Positions 33,654 through 43,638 are shown, counted from the first letter of the stretch. The stretch: 64,000 nucleotides of DNA from Paraburkholderia metrosideri (GCF_904848625.1 NZ_CAJHCP010000019.1:40246-104245), one strand, 5' to 3'. Translations and numbers: made by a program. The notes: generated by a model not told the origin, from the letters alone.

Positions 33654-36050
33654 ATGCAATCAACGTCTCCTACGTCTCCGCCACCCGCGCCTCAGAAGCG
33701 CAAACGCCCCTGGTGGGTCAAGCTCATCATTGGCTTTTTCGGTCTGATCGTCGCGGGCATTCTGTGCGTGTTACTGGTTGTGGGCTACGCACTGGTCGTG
33801 GCAACGCCTAACCTGCCTTCGCTCGACGCGTTGACCGATTACCGTCCCAAGGTGCCGCTGCGCATCTATACGGCGGACCACGTTCTGATCGGCGAATTCG
33901 GCGAGGAACGGCGCGACATCGTTCATATTCAGGACGTGCCCGACAGTCTGAAAAAGGCAATCCTCGCCATCGAAGACGCACGCTTTTACGATCACGGCGG
34001 CGTCGACCTCACCGGCATTGCGCGAGCCGGCATCGTTGCGCTCACGAATGGCCACGCTACGCAGGGTGCGAGCACGATCACCATGCAGGTGGCGCGCAAC
34101 TTTTTCCTGTCGAGCGAAAAGACCTATACGCGCAAGATCTACGAGATGCTGCTCGCGTACAAGATCGAGTCGAAGCTGACGAAAGATCAGATTCTCGAGG
34201 TGTACATGAATCAGATCTACCTCGGTCAGCGCGCGTATGGTTTCGCCAGCGCGGCACGCGTGTATTTCGGCAAGGACCTGAAAGATCTGACGCTGGCGGA
34301 ATCGGCCATGCTGGCCGGTCTGCCCAAAGCGCCGTCGGCTTATAACCCGGTTGTCAATCCGAAGCGCGCGAAGATTCGTCAGGAGTACATCCTCGAACGC
34401 ATGCTCGAACTGCGTTACATCACCCAGGAACAGTACGACGAGGCGAGCCACCAGGTGCTCGTCGTCAAAGGCGCGGGCAAGGAGTTCAGCGTGCACGCCG
34501 AATACGTCGCGGAGATGGTGCGGCAGATGATGTACGCGCAATACCGTGAAGAGGCGTACACGCGCGGCCTGAACGTCGTGACCACGATCGATTCGGCCGA
34601 TCAGGACGTCGCTTACCGCGCGCTGCGCAAAGGTCTGATGGACTACGAACGTCGTCACGGTTATCGCGGACCGGAGGCGTTCATCGATCTGCCGTCCGAT
34701 CCGGAAGATCGCGAACAGGCTATCGACGACGCGTTGCTCGAGCATCCGGATAACGGCGAAATCATCGCCGCGGTGGTGACGGCGGCGAGTCCGAAGCAGG
34801 TTCTCGCGACGTTCATCGACGGTAATGTCGCGACGATTCAGGGCGATGGGCTGCGCTATGCACAATCCGCGCTCAGTGCGCGCGCACAACCGAATCAGCG
34901 CGTGCGGCCCGGCGCGATCGTGCGGCTGATGAAGAACGACGACGGCGACTGGTCGATCACACAATTGCCGCAAGTGGAGGGCGCATTTATCTCGGTAGTG
35001 CCGCAGGACGGTGCGATTCGCGCGCTGGTGGGTGGCTTCGACTTCAACAAGAACAAGTTCAATCACGTGACGCAGGCGTGGCGTCAGCCGGGGTCGAGCT
35101 TCAAGCCGTTCATTTATTCGGCGTCGCTCGAAAAGGGACTTGGGCCGGCTACGATCATCAACGACGCGCCGCTGTTTTTTAGCGCCGCCGAGACCGGCGG
35201 TCAGGCGTGGGAACCGAAGAACTACGGGGGCGGTTTCGACGGTCCGATGACCATGCGTACCGCGCTGATGAAGTCGAAGAACCTGGTGTCGATCCGCATT
35301 CTGAACCAGATCGGCACGAAGTACGCGCAGCAGTACATCACGCGTTTCGGCTTCGACGCGGAACGTCACCCCGCTTATCTGCCGATGGCGCTCGGCGCGG
35401 GTCTCGTCACACCGTTGCAGATGGCGGGCGCGTTTTCGGTGTTTGCCAATGGCGGCTATCGGGTCAATCCGTATCTGATCGCGGAGGTCACCGATCAGCG
35501 CGGCATCGTCGTCACGCATGCGCAGCCGCTGGTGGCCGCGCAAAATGCACCGCACGCGATCGAACCTCGCAATGCGTACGTGATGAACAGTCTGCTGCAA
35601 AGTGTCGCGCAACGCGGTACGGGCGCCAAGACCAACGTGCTCAAGCGCACCGATCTCGGCGGCAAGACAGGCACGACCAACGATTCACGCGACGCGTGGT
35701 TCGCCGGCTATCAGCACACGCTCACGGCCATTGCGTGGATCGGCTACGACAACCCGCGCAGTCTCGGCGACAAGGAAACGGGCGGCGGACTCGCGCTGCC
35801 GGTATGGGTCGAGTACATGGGACGCGCGCTCAAAGGCGTGCCGGAGTACAAGATGCCTCGCCCCGACGACGTCACCGAAATCGGCTCAGAGCTTTATTTC
35901 GACGACTTCACACCGGGGAACGGTTTCGTGTCGACGGTCGGCGTGAGTCAGGCAACGCTGGATGCCCAGGCGAGTGCAGCCGCAGCCGCGCCGGAACAGG
36001 TCGGTGAACAGGAGAAGCAGGACATCATGAATCTGTTCCGCGGGCACTGA
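33654..36050 (+). CDS. mrcA: Penicillin-binding protein 1A
   Basis: A 798-residue bifunctional peptidoglycan synthase with a short cytoplasmic tail, one membrane anchor (residues 24-47), a glycosyltransferase domain (AIEDARFYDHGG; GASTITMQVARNFFL; QIYLGQRAYGFASAARVYFGK split over conserved blocks) and a penicillin-binding transpeptidase domain with the SSFK active site (Ser481, Lys484), SKN near 545 and KTGTTND (Lys671). The length is normal. Divergence from pilM is conserved in proteobacteria. It has its own promoter and a terminator at 36084. Confidence 0.96.
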   Translation: MQSTSPTSPPPAPQKRKRPWWVKLIIGFFGLIVAGILCVLLVVGYALVVATPNLPSLDALTDYRPKVPLRIYTADHVLIGEFGEERRDIVHIQDVPDSLKKAILAIEDARFYDHGGVDLTGIARAGIVALTNGHATQGASTITMQVARNFFLSSEKTYTRKIYEMLLAYKIESKLTKDQILEVYMNQIYLGQRAYGFASAARVYFGKDLKDLTLAESAMLAGLPKAPSAYNPVVNPKRAKIRQEYILERMLELRYITQEQYDEASHQVLVVKGAGKEFSVHAEYVAEMVRQMMYAQYREEAYTRGLNVVTTIDSADQDVAYRALRKGLMDYERRHGYRGPEAFIDLPSDPEDREQAIDDALLEHPDNGEIIAAVVTAASPKQVLATFIDGNVATIQGDGLRYAQSALSARAQPNQRVRPGAIVRLMKNDDGDWSITQLPQVEGAFISVVPQDGAIRALVGGFDFNKNKFNHVTQAWRQPGSSFKPFIYSASLEKGLGPATIINDAPLFFSAAETGGQAWEPKNYGGGFDGPMTMRTALMKSKNLVSIRILNQIGTKYAQQYITRFGFDAERHPAYLPMALGAGLVTPLQMAGAFSVFANGGYRVNPYLIAEVTDQRGIVVTHAQPLVAAQNAPHAIEPRNAYVMNSLLQSVAQRGTGAKTNVLKRTDLGGKTGTTNDSRDAWFAGYQHTLTAIAWIGYDNPRSLGDKETGGGLALPVWVEYMGRALKGVPEYKMPRPDDVTEIGSELYFDDFTPGNGFVSTVGVSQATLDAQASAAAAAPEQVGEQEKQDIMNLFRGH

Positions 36051-36083
36051 CGGCACCGTCGGCGCTCGTTCTGCCCATAAAAA

Positions 36084-36117
36084 AACCGCCGCGCCCAATG
36101 CGCGGCGGTTCTGTTTT
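36084..36117 (+). terminator. Terminator after mrcA
   Basis: AACCGCCGCGC pairs with GCGCGGCGGTT around CCAAT, followed by CTGTTTT. The left side carries seven A residues, so it may also end the convergent cyaY transcript. Confidence 0.85.
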
Positions 36118-36159
36118 CAGCGTCCGGTTCCAGCGTCGCGCGTGGGCCTGGGCCCGCGC

Positions 36160-36480
36160 TTAAGGCGCGTTGAACAGTACCGGCTCACCGGCCTGCTGCG
36201 TCGCATACTCCGACAACGCGGAGAAAAACTCCGTGCCGCTGCGCGTATCGCGCCATTCACCGTCGATAAAACGGTAGTGAAAACCGCCCGCTTTCGCGGC
36301 GATCCAGATCTCGCGCATCGGCGGCTGAAGGTTGACGATGATCTTCGTGCGGTTCTCGAATTCGAGGGTCAACACGTTGCCGCTGCGCTCGAGTTCGATG
36401 TCGGCTTCGGTGTCGTCGAGCGCGCTCTCGATAGCGGCTAGCGCGGCTTCCGCACGGGTCAGGTAATCACTATCGGACAT
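36160..36480 (-). CDS. cyaY: Frataxin-like iron donor CyaY
   Basis: A 106-residue frataxin homologue that binds iron and modulates iron-sulfur cluster assembly. The acidic first helix (ALDDTEADIELE) and the strands LTLEFENRTKIIVNLQPP, EIWIAAKAGGFHYRF and WRDTRSG match the family. ATG 36480 is the conserved start (MSDSDYL); a four-residue extension to 36492 is possible. It is divergent from lptM-lysA with a 35-base gap, a common arrangement. Confidence 0.95.
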   Translation of the reverse strand: MSDSDYLTRAEAALAAIESALDDTEADIELERSGNVLTLEFENRTKIIVNLQPPMREIWIAAKAGGFHYRFIDGEWRDTRSGTEFFSALSEYATQQAGEPVLFNAP

Positions 36481-36515
36481 GCTAAACTCCATCGATTATT
36501 TATTCAGGGACAGTC

Positions 36516-36869
36516 ATGCGAGTCGTATCTCGGATGCGCGCGGCGGCGCCCGGCCGCGCGATTGTAGCGGGTTTGGCCATTCTCGCAGGTTGTGCACTTG
36601 CCGGCTGCGGGCAACGTGGGGCGCTCTATCTGCCTAACGTTCCACCGCTACCTGCTCCGCCGGCCTCCCGCACGCAGGCACCTTCGCCAGATGATGTGAA
36701 GCCGGACACCAGCAGCGCCTCCGAAGTCGGCACCGTGCCGGATACATCAGGCACGGCACTGTCCCTGTCGCCGGAAACCGAACTTGCTGCGCCGCCCGCT
36801 TCCGCTGCATCTGCCGCGTCCGGGACTTCGGCTCCGCTGCCCGCCTCCGGCGTCACCCCCGTTCAATAA
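36516..36869 (+). CDS. lptM: LPS translocon maturation lipoprotein LptM (LppL/YifL-like)
   Basis: A 117-residue lipoprotein with lipobox LAGC and the short conserved motif CGQRGALYLP immediately after it, the hallmark of LptM, which assists disulfide formation and assembly of LptD in the LPS export machine. The rest is a long Pro/Ala/Ser-rich tail with no clear fold. AGGGA precedes the ATG. It sits nine bases before lysA, the usual neighbour. Confidence 0.87.
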   Translation: MRVVSRMRAAAPGRAIVAGLAILAGCALAGCGQRGALYLPNVPPLPAPPASRTQAPSPDDVKPDTSSASEVGTVPDTSGTALSLSPETELAAPPASAASAASGTSAPLPASGVTPVQ

Positions 36870-36878
36870 GACTTTCGC

Positions 36879-38141
36879 ATGACTCAATCCGCATTTGACT
36901 ACGTCGACGGCGTATTGCACGCCGAAGGCGTGTCCGCCGTCTCCCTCGCCGAACAATTCGGCACGCCGCTCTACGTCTACTCGCGCGCCGCACTCACTGC
37001 TGCGTGGAATGCATACGCGGGTGCCTGCGCCGGCCGTCGTGCAACCGTGCACGTGGCCGTCAAGGCGAATAGCAACCTCGCGGTGCTGAACGTGTTCGCA
37101 CGGCTCGGCGCGGGCTTCGACATCGTGTCGGGCGGCGAACTGGCACGTGTGCTGGCAGCCGGCGGCAAAGCAGAAAACACCGTGTTTTCAGGCGTCGGCA
37201 AGCATGCGAGCGAAATGCGCGACGCGCTCGCGGCGGGCGTCAAATGCTTCAACGTCGAGTCGATTCCTGAGTTGGACCGGCTGAATGCGGTCGCCGCGGA
37301 AATGGGCAAAAAAGCGCCCGTGTCGTTGCGCGTGAATCCCGACGTCGACGCGAAAACGCATCCGTATATTTCCACCGGCCTGAAGTCGAACAAGTTCGGT
37401 GTCGCTTTCGAAGATGCGCGCGCCACATATCGTGCAGCCGCGGCGATGGCGAATCTCGAGGTGGTCGGTATCGACTGCCATATCGGCTCGCAGATCACCG
37501 AAGTCGCGCCCTATCTCGACGCGGTCGACAAGGTGCTGGAACTCGTCGAACAGATCGAGCAGGACGGCGTGAAGATTCACCATATCGACGTAGGCGGCGG
37601 TCTGGGCATTACGTACGACGACGAAACGCCGCCGGACATTGGCGACTTCGTGCGCACCGTGCTCGATCGTATCGAAGCGCGTGGCCATGGTCATCGCGAA
37701 GTGTATTTCGAGCCAGGCCGCTCACTGGTCGGCAACGCAGGCATTCTGCTCACGCGTGTCGAGTTTCTGAAGCCGGGTGCGGAAAAGAACTTCGCGATCG
37801 TCGACGCAGCCATGACCGACCTCGCGCGTCCCGCGATGTACGAGGCGTATCACGCGATCGAGGCCGTCGTTCAGCGTGGCACGCCGGCGCACGTGTACGA
37901 CGTAGTCGGCCCGGTTTGCGAAAGCGGCGACTGGCTTGGTCGTGAACGTCTACTGGCCGTCGAACCCGGCGACTTGCTGGCAATTCGCTCGGCCGGTGCA
38001 TACGGCTTCGTGATGAGCTCCAACTACAACACGCGTCCGCGTGCGGCCGAGGTGATGGTCGATGGTACACAGGCACACGTGGTTCGCGCACGTGAAGAGG
38101 TTCAGCAGCTGTTTGCGGGCGAAGCAATTTTGCCGGCGTAA
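36879..38141 (+). CDS. lysA: Diaminopimelate decarboxylase LysA
   Basis: The last enzyme of lysine synthesis: it decarboxylates meso-diaminopimelate using pyridoxal phosphate. The 420-residue protein shows the PLP lysine in HVAVKANSN (about Lys63), the phosphate-binding HIDVGGGLGITY and EPGRSLVGNAG segments, and the active-site Cys in GPVCESGDWLG. It ends as usual. It is probably co-transcribed with lptM and closed by the terminator at 38173. Confidence 0.96.
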   Translation: MTQSAFDYVDGVLHAEGVSAVSLAEQFGTPLYVYSRAALTAAWNAYAGACAGRRATVHVAVKANSNLAVLNVFARLGAGFDIVSGGELARVLAAGGKAENTVFSGVGKHASEMRDALAAGVKCFNVESIPELDRLNAVAAEMGKKAPVSLRVNPDVDAKTHPYISTGLKSNKFGVAFEDARATYRAAAAMANLEVVGIDCHIGSQITEVAPYLDAVDKVLELVEQIEQDGVKIHHIDVGGGLGITYDDETPPDIGDFVRTVLDRIEARGHGHREVYFEPGRSLVGNAGILLTRVEFLKPGAEKNFAIVDAAMTDLARPAMYEAYHAIEAVVQRGTPAHVYDVVGPVCESGDWLGRERLLAVEPGDLLAIRSAGAYGFVMSSNYNTRPRAAEVMVDGTQAHVVRAREEVQQLFAGEAILPA

Positions 38142-38172
38142 ACGTTACGCGCTTGCCTTAGCGACCTGAAAA

Positions 38173-38206
38173 AAGGCGATGCCAGATGCGGCATCGCCTT
38201 TTTTTC
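38173..38206 (+). terminator. Rho-independent terminator of lysA
   Basis: AAGGCGATGCC pairs with GGCATCGCCTT around a 6-base loop, followed by TTTTT. Confidence 0.93.
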
Positions 38207-38238
38207 GTGCAGTGGTTGTTAGATCGATAAGCGAGCGC

Positions 38239-38979
38239 TCAACGCGTCTTCAACCTGCTGCCACGTAGCCACACGATCAACCGCCAACCCAGCAGCGCGA
38301 TCATGATCGCGCCATAAATCTTCGGCAAGAACAGATCGTGCTTGCCGGCCTTCATCCACCAGAAGTGCAAGATCGCGAGCACGCCAATCAGATAGATCGC
38401 GCGATGCAGCGTCTGCCAGCGCCGTCCGAGTTTGCGCACCATTGCCCGCGGCGATGTTGCAGCGAGAGCAATCAGCAGCACGAACGCGGCAAAGCCGACG
38501 GTGATGAACGGCCGCTTGCCGATGTCCTTCAGAATGGCCGCCACGTCGAACCACTTGTCGAACCAGAGATAAGTGGTGAAATGCAGCGTCGCGTAAAAGA
38601 ACGCGTAGAGGCCAAGCATCCGGCGAAAACGGACGAATGCAGCGACGCCGGTAAGCCGACGCAACGGCGTCACGGCCAGCGTGATGCAGAGAAAAACGAG
38701 CGTCCAGAGGCCGGTCGAACGCGTGATGAACTCGATCGGATTCGCGCCGAGCCGATCGGTCATCCCGAACAGCACGATGCGCGCGAGTGGGTACCAGGCG
38801 GCGATGAACACCACCACTTTCGCCGGCAATATCCAGCGCGCGCCGCCTGCGGGCCGCTTCGGCGCTTGCGCCCGCGACGAAACCGAAGCAGGTGCCGCAG
38901 AAGCGGTAAAACCCGCCGTTTGCTTCCGCGGCGTTTTACGTTCGGCATCGGTAGCGGGTTGCGTATCGGAAGCCATCAT
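38239..38979 (-). CDS. msrQ: MsrQ, haem-binding membrane subunit of methionine sulfoxide reductase
   Basis: A 246-residue inner-membrane cytochrome b-type protein that delivers quinol electrons to MsrP for repair of oxidised methionine in periplasmic proteins. It has an Ala/Pro-rich cytoplasmic N-terminus of about 45 residues, then six membrane segments with candidate haem-ligand His residues (ATLHFTTYLW; WQTLHRAIYLIG; LAILHFWWMKAGKHD). It follows msrP by six bases. Either of two adjacent ATG codons may be used. Confidence 0.93.
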   Translation of the reverse strand: MMASDTQPATDAERKTPRKQTAGFTASAAPASVSSRAQAPKRPAGGARWILPAKVVVFIAAWYPLARIVLFGMTDRLGANPIEFITRSTGLWTLVFLCITLAVTPLRRLTGVAAFVRFRRMLGLYAFFYATLHFTTYLWFDKWFDVAAILKDIGKRPFITVGFAAFVLLIALAATSPRAMVRKLGRRWQTLHRAIYLIGVLAILHFWWMKAGKHDLFLPKIYGAIMIALLGWRLIVWLRGSRLKTR

Positions 38980-38985
38980 CGCGCC

Positions 38986-39981
38986 TTAGAAATTCTTCTT
39001 CAGGTCCATGCCCTGATAGAGCGATGCGACCTGATCGCCGTAGCCGTTGAACATCAGCGTCTTGCGCTTCGGTGTGAAAAAGCCATCGCCGATGCGCCGT
39101 TCGGTCGCCTGACTCCAGCGCGGATGATCCACATTCGGATTCACGTTCGAATAAAAGCCATACTCATTCGATGCATACGTGTTCCAGCTGGTAGGCGGCT
39201 GCTTGTCGAGAAAGCGAATCTTCACCAGCGACTTCGCGCTCTTGAAGCCGTACTTCCATGGCACCACGACACGCACCGGCGCACCGTTCTGATTCGGCAG
39301 CACCTGGCCGTAGAGTCCCATCGTCAGCAGGGTCAGCGGATTCATCGCTTCGTCCATCCGCAGGCCCTCGGAATACGGCCAGTCGAGCACAGGTGTCGAT
39401 AGACCGGGCATCTGCGACGGATCGGCCAGCGTGACGAACTGCACGTACTTCGCATTGCCGGTCGGCTGCACGCGCCTGATCAATTCCGACAACGGTATGC
39501 CGATCCATGGAATCACCATCGACCACCCTTCCACGCAGCGCAACCGGTACACGCGTTCCTCGAGTGGCGCGAGCTTCAACAATTCGTCGATGTCATACAC
39601 CTTTGGGTTTTTGATCTCACCCTCGACGCTCACCTTCCACGGATGCGACCGCAACGTCCCCGCGTTCTGCGCAGCATCGGCTTTATCGGTACCGAATTCG
39701 TAGAAGTTGTTGTACGTGGTGATGTCCTTGAACGGTGTGACCTGATCGAGCGCGACGAAGCGCGTGTTGGTCTTTGCGGCCAGCTTGCCTGCCTTTGGAT
39801 CGGGCGACGTGTACGCCGCTCGCGCCACCTCGCCATGCGTGCCGATCAGGCCACCGAGCGCAGCCGCGCCAGCCGCCTGCAACACGCGCCGCCGGTTCTC
39901 GAAAACCCGCTGCGGCGTGATTTCGCTACGCGCGATGTCGTCGCCGGTCAGTTTTGTTCTGTCGCTGCGTTTGATCCACAT
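38986..39981 (-). CDS. msrP: MsrP, molybdopterin-dependent methionine sulfoxide reductase catalytic subunit
   Basis: A 331-residue periplasmic molybdoenzyme (YedY type). It has a twin-arginine signal (ENRRRVLQAAGAAALGG), the Mo-coordinating Cys in RLRCVEGWSMVIPWIG, and GFKSAKSLVKIRF and RRIGDGFF conserved segments. I chose ATG 39981 because AGGAG lies just upstream; the frame continues to 40014 without support. It is the first gene of the msrPQ operon. Folded export through Tat fits the cofactor. Confidence 0.95.
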   Translation of the reverse strand: MWIKRSDRTKLTGDDIARSEITPQRVFENRRRVLQAAGAAALGGLIGTHGEVARAAYTSPDPKAGKLAAKTNTRFVALDQVTPFKDITTYNNFYEFGTDKADAAQNAGTLRSHPWKVSVEGEIKNPKVYDIDELLKLAPLEERVYRLRCVEGWSMVIPWIGIPLSELIRRVQPTGNAKYVQFVTLADPSQMPGLSTPVLDWPYSEGLRMDEAMNPLTLLTMGLYGQVLPNQNGAPVRVVVPWKYGFKSAKSLVKIRFLDKQPPTSWNTYASNEYGFYSNVNPNVDHPRWSQATERRIGDGFFTPKRKTLMFNGYGDQVASLYQGMDLKKNF

Positions 39982-40120
39982 CCTGCTGCTCCTTGGCGGC
40001 CCATCGGTCTGCACATCTTACGGGGCCAGTTTGATGATTGCCGGCGCGGTCGTCGGCCTGCTCATCCATCTGTACTCGAACAGCGAACACAATGGATGCA
40101 GCGAATATTCCGGAAGTCAT

Positions 40121-40157
40121 AAAAAAACCGCCGGGTGCAAAACACGCGGCGGTTTTT
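40121..40157 (-). terminator. Terminator after ccsB
   Basis: Read on the minus strand, AAAAACCGCCG and CGGCGGTTTTT pair around a 13-base loop and are followed by further T residues. It lies 24 bases past the ccsB stop. Confidence 0.85.
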
Positions 40158-40180
40158 AGAACGTCTGAAGGCGGCAGTTC

Positions 40181-41392
40181 TTACAGCTTGCCGTAACTAT
40201 GCAAGCCCGACAGGAACATGTTCACGCCGAGGAACGCGAAGGTCGTGACCAGCAGCCCGGTCAGCGCCCACCATGCGGCGACGCCGCCGCGCAGACCCTT
40301 CATCAGACGCATGTGCAGCCACGCCGCGTAGTTCAGCCAGACGATCAGCGCCCACGTTTCCTTCGGATCCCAACTCCAGTAGCCACCCCAGGCTTCTGCG
40401 GCCCACAGCGCACCGAGAATCGTCGCGATCGTGAAGAACGCAAAGCCGACGGCGATCGACTTGTACATCAGGTCGTCGAGCACGTCGAGCGCGGGCAGGC
40501 GGTCCGCCAGCACGCCGCGCTCTTTCGCCAGATACGCGACGCCGACCATCGCCGACAACGCGAAACTGCCATAGCCGATGAAGTTCGCCGGCACGTGGAT
40601 CTTCATCCACCAGCTTTGCAGCGCCGGAACCAGCGGCTGGATCTGCTGCGCGTCGCGAGCGACCGAGTACCACATCAGGAAGCCGACGGCTGCGCTGATC
40701 ACCAGCAGCACGAACGCGCCGAGCGCGCGGGTGTTGTAGTGCTGCTCGTAGTACAGATAGAACAGCGCGGTGATCAGGCTGAACAGCACGAACACTTCGT
40801 ACAGGTTCGAAATGGGAATATGGCCGACGTCAGCGCCGATCAGGTACGACTCGTACCAGCGCACCATCAGGCCGACAAAGCCCATCACCACCGCTGCCCA
40901 CGTCATCTTCGAGCCGATTGCCGCGCCGGTCGGCGAGCGCGACAGCAGGCCGATCCAGTAGAACACGGTGGCGAATACGAAGAGCGCGCTCATCCACAGA
41001 ATCGCGGACTGGCTCGACAGGAAATACTTGAGGAAGAAGGCGTTATCCGCACGGCTCAGATCGCCGTGATAGATCTGGATGGCCAGCAACGACAGCGCCG
41101 CAATCGTCACCATCAGCGGACGCACCGGCTTCCAGCGCCAGCCGAGCGTGATGAACACCGGCACCGCGCACACCAGCACCAGCTTGTCGTAGTAATTCAT
41201 GAACGGGTGATAGCGCGACAGCGCGAAACCCGCGCCCGCCACCATCACCACGGTGAACAGCCAGTCGACCACGCCGAGTCGTTTCAGGAACGGCCGGTCG
41301 TCGTACTGCGCGACGTTGAGCGTCTCGCCCGTGAACGTCTTGTCGGGCCGCGATGCGGAAGAAGAGGATGAGGAAACCTGAGTCAAGTCCAT
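40181..41392 (-). CDS. ccsB: System II cytochrome c biogenesis protein CcsB (CcsA/ResC type)
   Basis: A 403-residue integral membrane protein of the haem-handling family. It carries the tryptophan-rich WWD motif (WGGYWSWDPKETWALIVWL near 340) that binds haem for attachment to apocytochromes, and conserved His residues in the last loops (KIHVPANF; WLHMRL). Such proteins are named CcsB in many Burkholderia annotations but correspond to CcsA/ResC elsewhere. It follows resB by four bases; together they form the haem transporter-lyase. Confidence 0.93.
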   Translation of the reverse strand: MDLTQVSSSSSSASRPDKTFTGETLNVAQYDDRPFLKRLGVVDWLFTVVMVAGAGFALSRYHPFMNYYDKLVLVCAVPVFITLGWRWKPVRPLMVTIAALSLLAIQIYHGDLSRADNAFFLKYFLSSQSAILWMSALFVFATVFYWIGLLSRSPTGAAIGSKMTWAAVVMGFVGLMVRWYESYLIGADVGHIPISNLYEVFVLFSLITALFYLYYEQHYNTRALGAFVLLVISAAVGFLMWYSVARDAQQIQPLVPALQSWWMKIHVPANFIGYGSFALSAMVGVAYLAKERGVLADRLPALDVLDDLMYKSIAVGFAFFTIATILGALWAAEAWGGYWSWDPKETWALIVWLNYAAWLHMRLMKGLRGGVAAWWALTGLLVTTFAFLGVNMFLSGLHSYGKL

Positions 41393-41396
41393 GATC

Positions 41397-43619
41397 TTAC
41401 CGGGTTGAATCTTGTGAACTGGCGGACGGCGCGCCGGCCTGGCCGGGCTTGATGGGGGCGCTGTCGGCGTCGGATGCTACGGTGAGTTTCGCGCCGAGCG
41501 CTGCGCCTACGGCGTCGCGGGTTTGCACGAACTCTTTTTCGAAGTCGAGTGTTTTGCGTGCGCTCGACATCGCCATCACGACATTAGTGCCGTGTTCGGT
41601 GTCTCTGAGCCAGAACCACAGGCGCCGTTCGCGGACGTAGAACATCGAGAAGATGCCTAACACGAGGAGCAGGCTGCCAAGATACACGACTTTTTTGCCC
41701 GGTGCGCGCGTCAACTGAAATACCGAAGCTTGCACCTGCTTAAATGAGTCAAGTTGTAAATAGACCGGCGATCCATACAGAAAGCTGTCAGATATCGCGT
41801 TGATCGAGCTTTGAACGAAGCGGCTGGCGTCCGCGTTAGCCTGCGTATCGGGCTCACCCTGGTGTTCGCGGGACAGTTGCCACAGGTCCCACGTCGCGCC
41901 TTCGAGCATGCGCAGCAGCAGCCCGGCGGCCTTTTCCTGCTCGCCCTTCGGCACCGAATGGTCGATAAATCCGGCGATTGCCTGGAAGCCGCCGACCGGC
42001 TGTCCGTCCGGCATCTTGATGCCATTGTCCGCGCCCGCAAAAAGGGTCAGCACGCGCAGCGCGCTTTCTTCCAGATGCTGTTGCAACTCGGGGTTCGAAC
42101 CGGGCACCGAGCGCTGCGCGAAGCGATGGGCGGCCGTCGCACGCATGGCAGGATCTTCGAGCGTCGCGCGCAGATTCATCCATTCCTTGACCGTGCCGCC
42201 GGTGTCGGCGGGAATGCGCAGGTAGCGGAACGGGTCGTCCGGATTCACGCGCATGCCGGCGAGGAACATCTTTTCGCCCGACACGTCTACCGGCAGCATG
42301 TAGTTGTTGTACTCGCGCGCCTGGCCGTCCTTGTCGCGCACCTTGTATTGCACCGACGGACCGACGTTATGCAGATCGAGTGGCTTCGACGTTTTGGCGC
42401 CGGAGCCGAGGCGTTCGTCGAACGCTTCTTTCAACGTTTGATGCGAAGCGACGCCGCGCGCATCGTTCTGGCCGCTGCCATTCGAAATGTTTTCGACGTT
42501 GATCGCGCGGAAATCGGTGAACTCGACCGTTTGCCCATCGGCAAGCGGCGTCGCGGTACTCAACGGCGCATTGCCGCCGATCGTGCCGCCAAACGGCGCG
42601 GTGTTCGCGCTCGCGCCGGTCATTGGGTACGCCGTCATCTGCATCTGCGAGCCGCCGTCCTGGAAGCTCGACTGATAGATCGACACGCCGTCGTAAGTGA
42701 ACGGCTTGTTCACCTCGACGCGCGCCGGGATGCGCGCGCCCGTCTGATGATCGACCACGACGATATCGCTCGCAAACAGCTTCGGCATGCCGGTCGAGTA
42801 GTAATCGACGATGAACTTGTTCAATTCGATCGAGAACGGCAGGTCCTGGATCAGCGAGCCATCGGGCTGATTCAGGATCGCCGTCGACACATGCTGTCCT
42901 TCCGGCACCCACGCATAACCACGGAACGTGGGGTTCGATTGCGACAGACGGTGGTCCGGCGTGATGTCGTTAATGACCGTGTTCGCGCGGATCGGCGACT
43001 TGTCGAACAGCCACATTTGCAGCTTGATCGGCAGATTGCTGTCGAGCAGACCGCCGAGACAGATCACGACGATTGCAACGTGAGCGGAGATGTAGCCGAA
43101 TTTGGTCAACGCGCCGCGCTTCGCAGCGATCAAGGTCGCACCTTCCGACTCACGCGTGACGAACTTGTAGCCGAGCTTCGAAGAAAGTCTGGCGAGCACG
43201 GCCGAGGTCTGCGCCCGCGTGCCGTTCACCGCGAACTCGCCCTTGTGATGGAACGCGCGCAGGCTGTTTTCGCGGACCTTGTCTTTCCAGCTCTTCGCGT
43301 CGGCGACCATTTTCGGCGCATTGCGGATCACGCACAGCGACACGGACACCATCAGGAAACCGAGGATCGTCATGAACCACCACGAGCTGTACACCGTGTA
43401 CAAACTCAGCGAGCGGAAGATGTCCGCCCAGAACGGGCCGAACTGATTGACGTAGTTGGGATACGGATCGTCCTGCGTGAGGACGGTGCCGATGATGCTG
43501 GCGATCGACAGGATCACGAGCAGTGCAATTGCAAAGCGCATCGAACTCATCACCTCGATGACGCTGCGCGTAATGCGATTGCCCGACTTCGACTGCAAAC
43601 CCGACGTGGTGACGCTCAT
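41397..43619 (-). CDS. resB: ResB/Ccs1 cytochrome c biogenesis protein
   Basis: A 740-residue partner of CcsB in System II cytochrome c maturation. It has N-terminal membrane segments (FAIALLVILSIASIIGTVL; SSWWFMTILGFLMVSVSLCVIRN), another near residue 180 (GYISAHVAIVVICLGGLLD), a large periplasmic domain and a last segment near 655 (VVYLGSLLLVLGIFSMFYVRERRLW). It is longer than many bacterial ResB proteins; most of the extra length is in the periplasmic domain. It lies between cytochrome c and ccsB genes, which fits its job. Confidence 0.93.
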   Translation of the reverse strand: MSVTTSGLQSKSGNRITRSVIEVMSSMRFAIALLVILSIASIIGTVLTQDDPYPNYVNQFGPFWADIFRSLSLYTVYSSWWFMTILGFLMVSVSLCVIRNAPKMVADAKSWKDKVRENSLRAFHHKGEFAVNGTRAQTSAVLARLSSKLGYKFVTRESEGATLIAAKRGALTKFGYISAHVAIVVICLGGLLDSNLPIKLQMWLFDKSPIRANTVINDITPDHRLSQSNPTFRGYAWVPEGQHVSTAILNQPDGSLIQDLPFSIELNKFIVDYYSTGMPKLFASDIVVVDHQTGARIPARVEVNKPFTYDGVSIYQSSFQDGGSQMQMTAYPMTGASANTAPFGGTIGGNAPLSTATPLADGQTVEFTDFRAINVENISNGSGQNDARGVASHQTLKEAFDERLGSGAKTSKPLDLHNVGPSVQYKVRDKDGQAREYNNYMLPVDVSGEKMFLAGMRVNPDDPFRYLRIPADTGGTVKEWMNLRATLEDPAMRATAAHRFAQRSVPGSNPELQQHLEESALRVLTLFAGADNGIKMPDGQPVGGFQAIAGFIDHSVPKGEQEKAAGLLLRMLEGATWDLWQLSREHQGEPDTQANADASRFVQSSINAISDSFLYGSPVYLQLDSFKQVQASVFQLTRAPGKKVVYLGSLLLVLGIFSMFYVRERRLWFWLRDTEHGTNVVMAMSSARKTLDFEKEFVQTRDAVGAALGAKLTVASDADSAPIKPGQAGAPSASSQDSTR

Positions 43620-43638
43620 TCATACTCCGACTGAACAG

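Noticed and set aside
33771..35612. A 613-codon minus-strand frame opposite mrcA
   Set aside because: Antisense shadow; composition is Arg/His-rich and mrcA motifs fix the true frame.
41811..43634. A 607-codon plus-strand frame opposite resB
   Set aside because: Antisense shadow with no membrane segments or known motifs.
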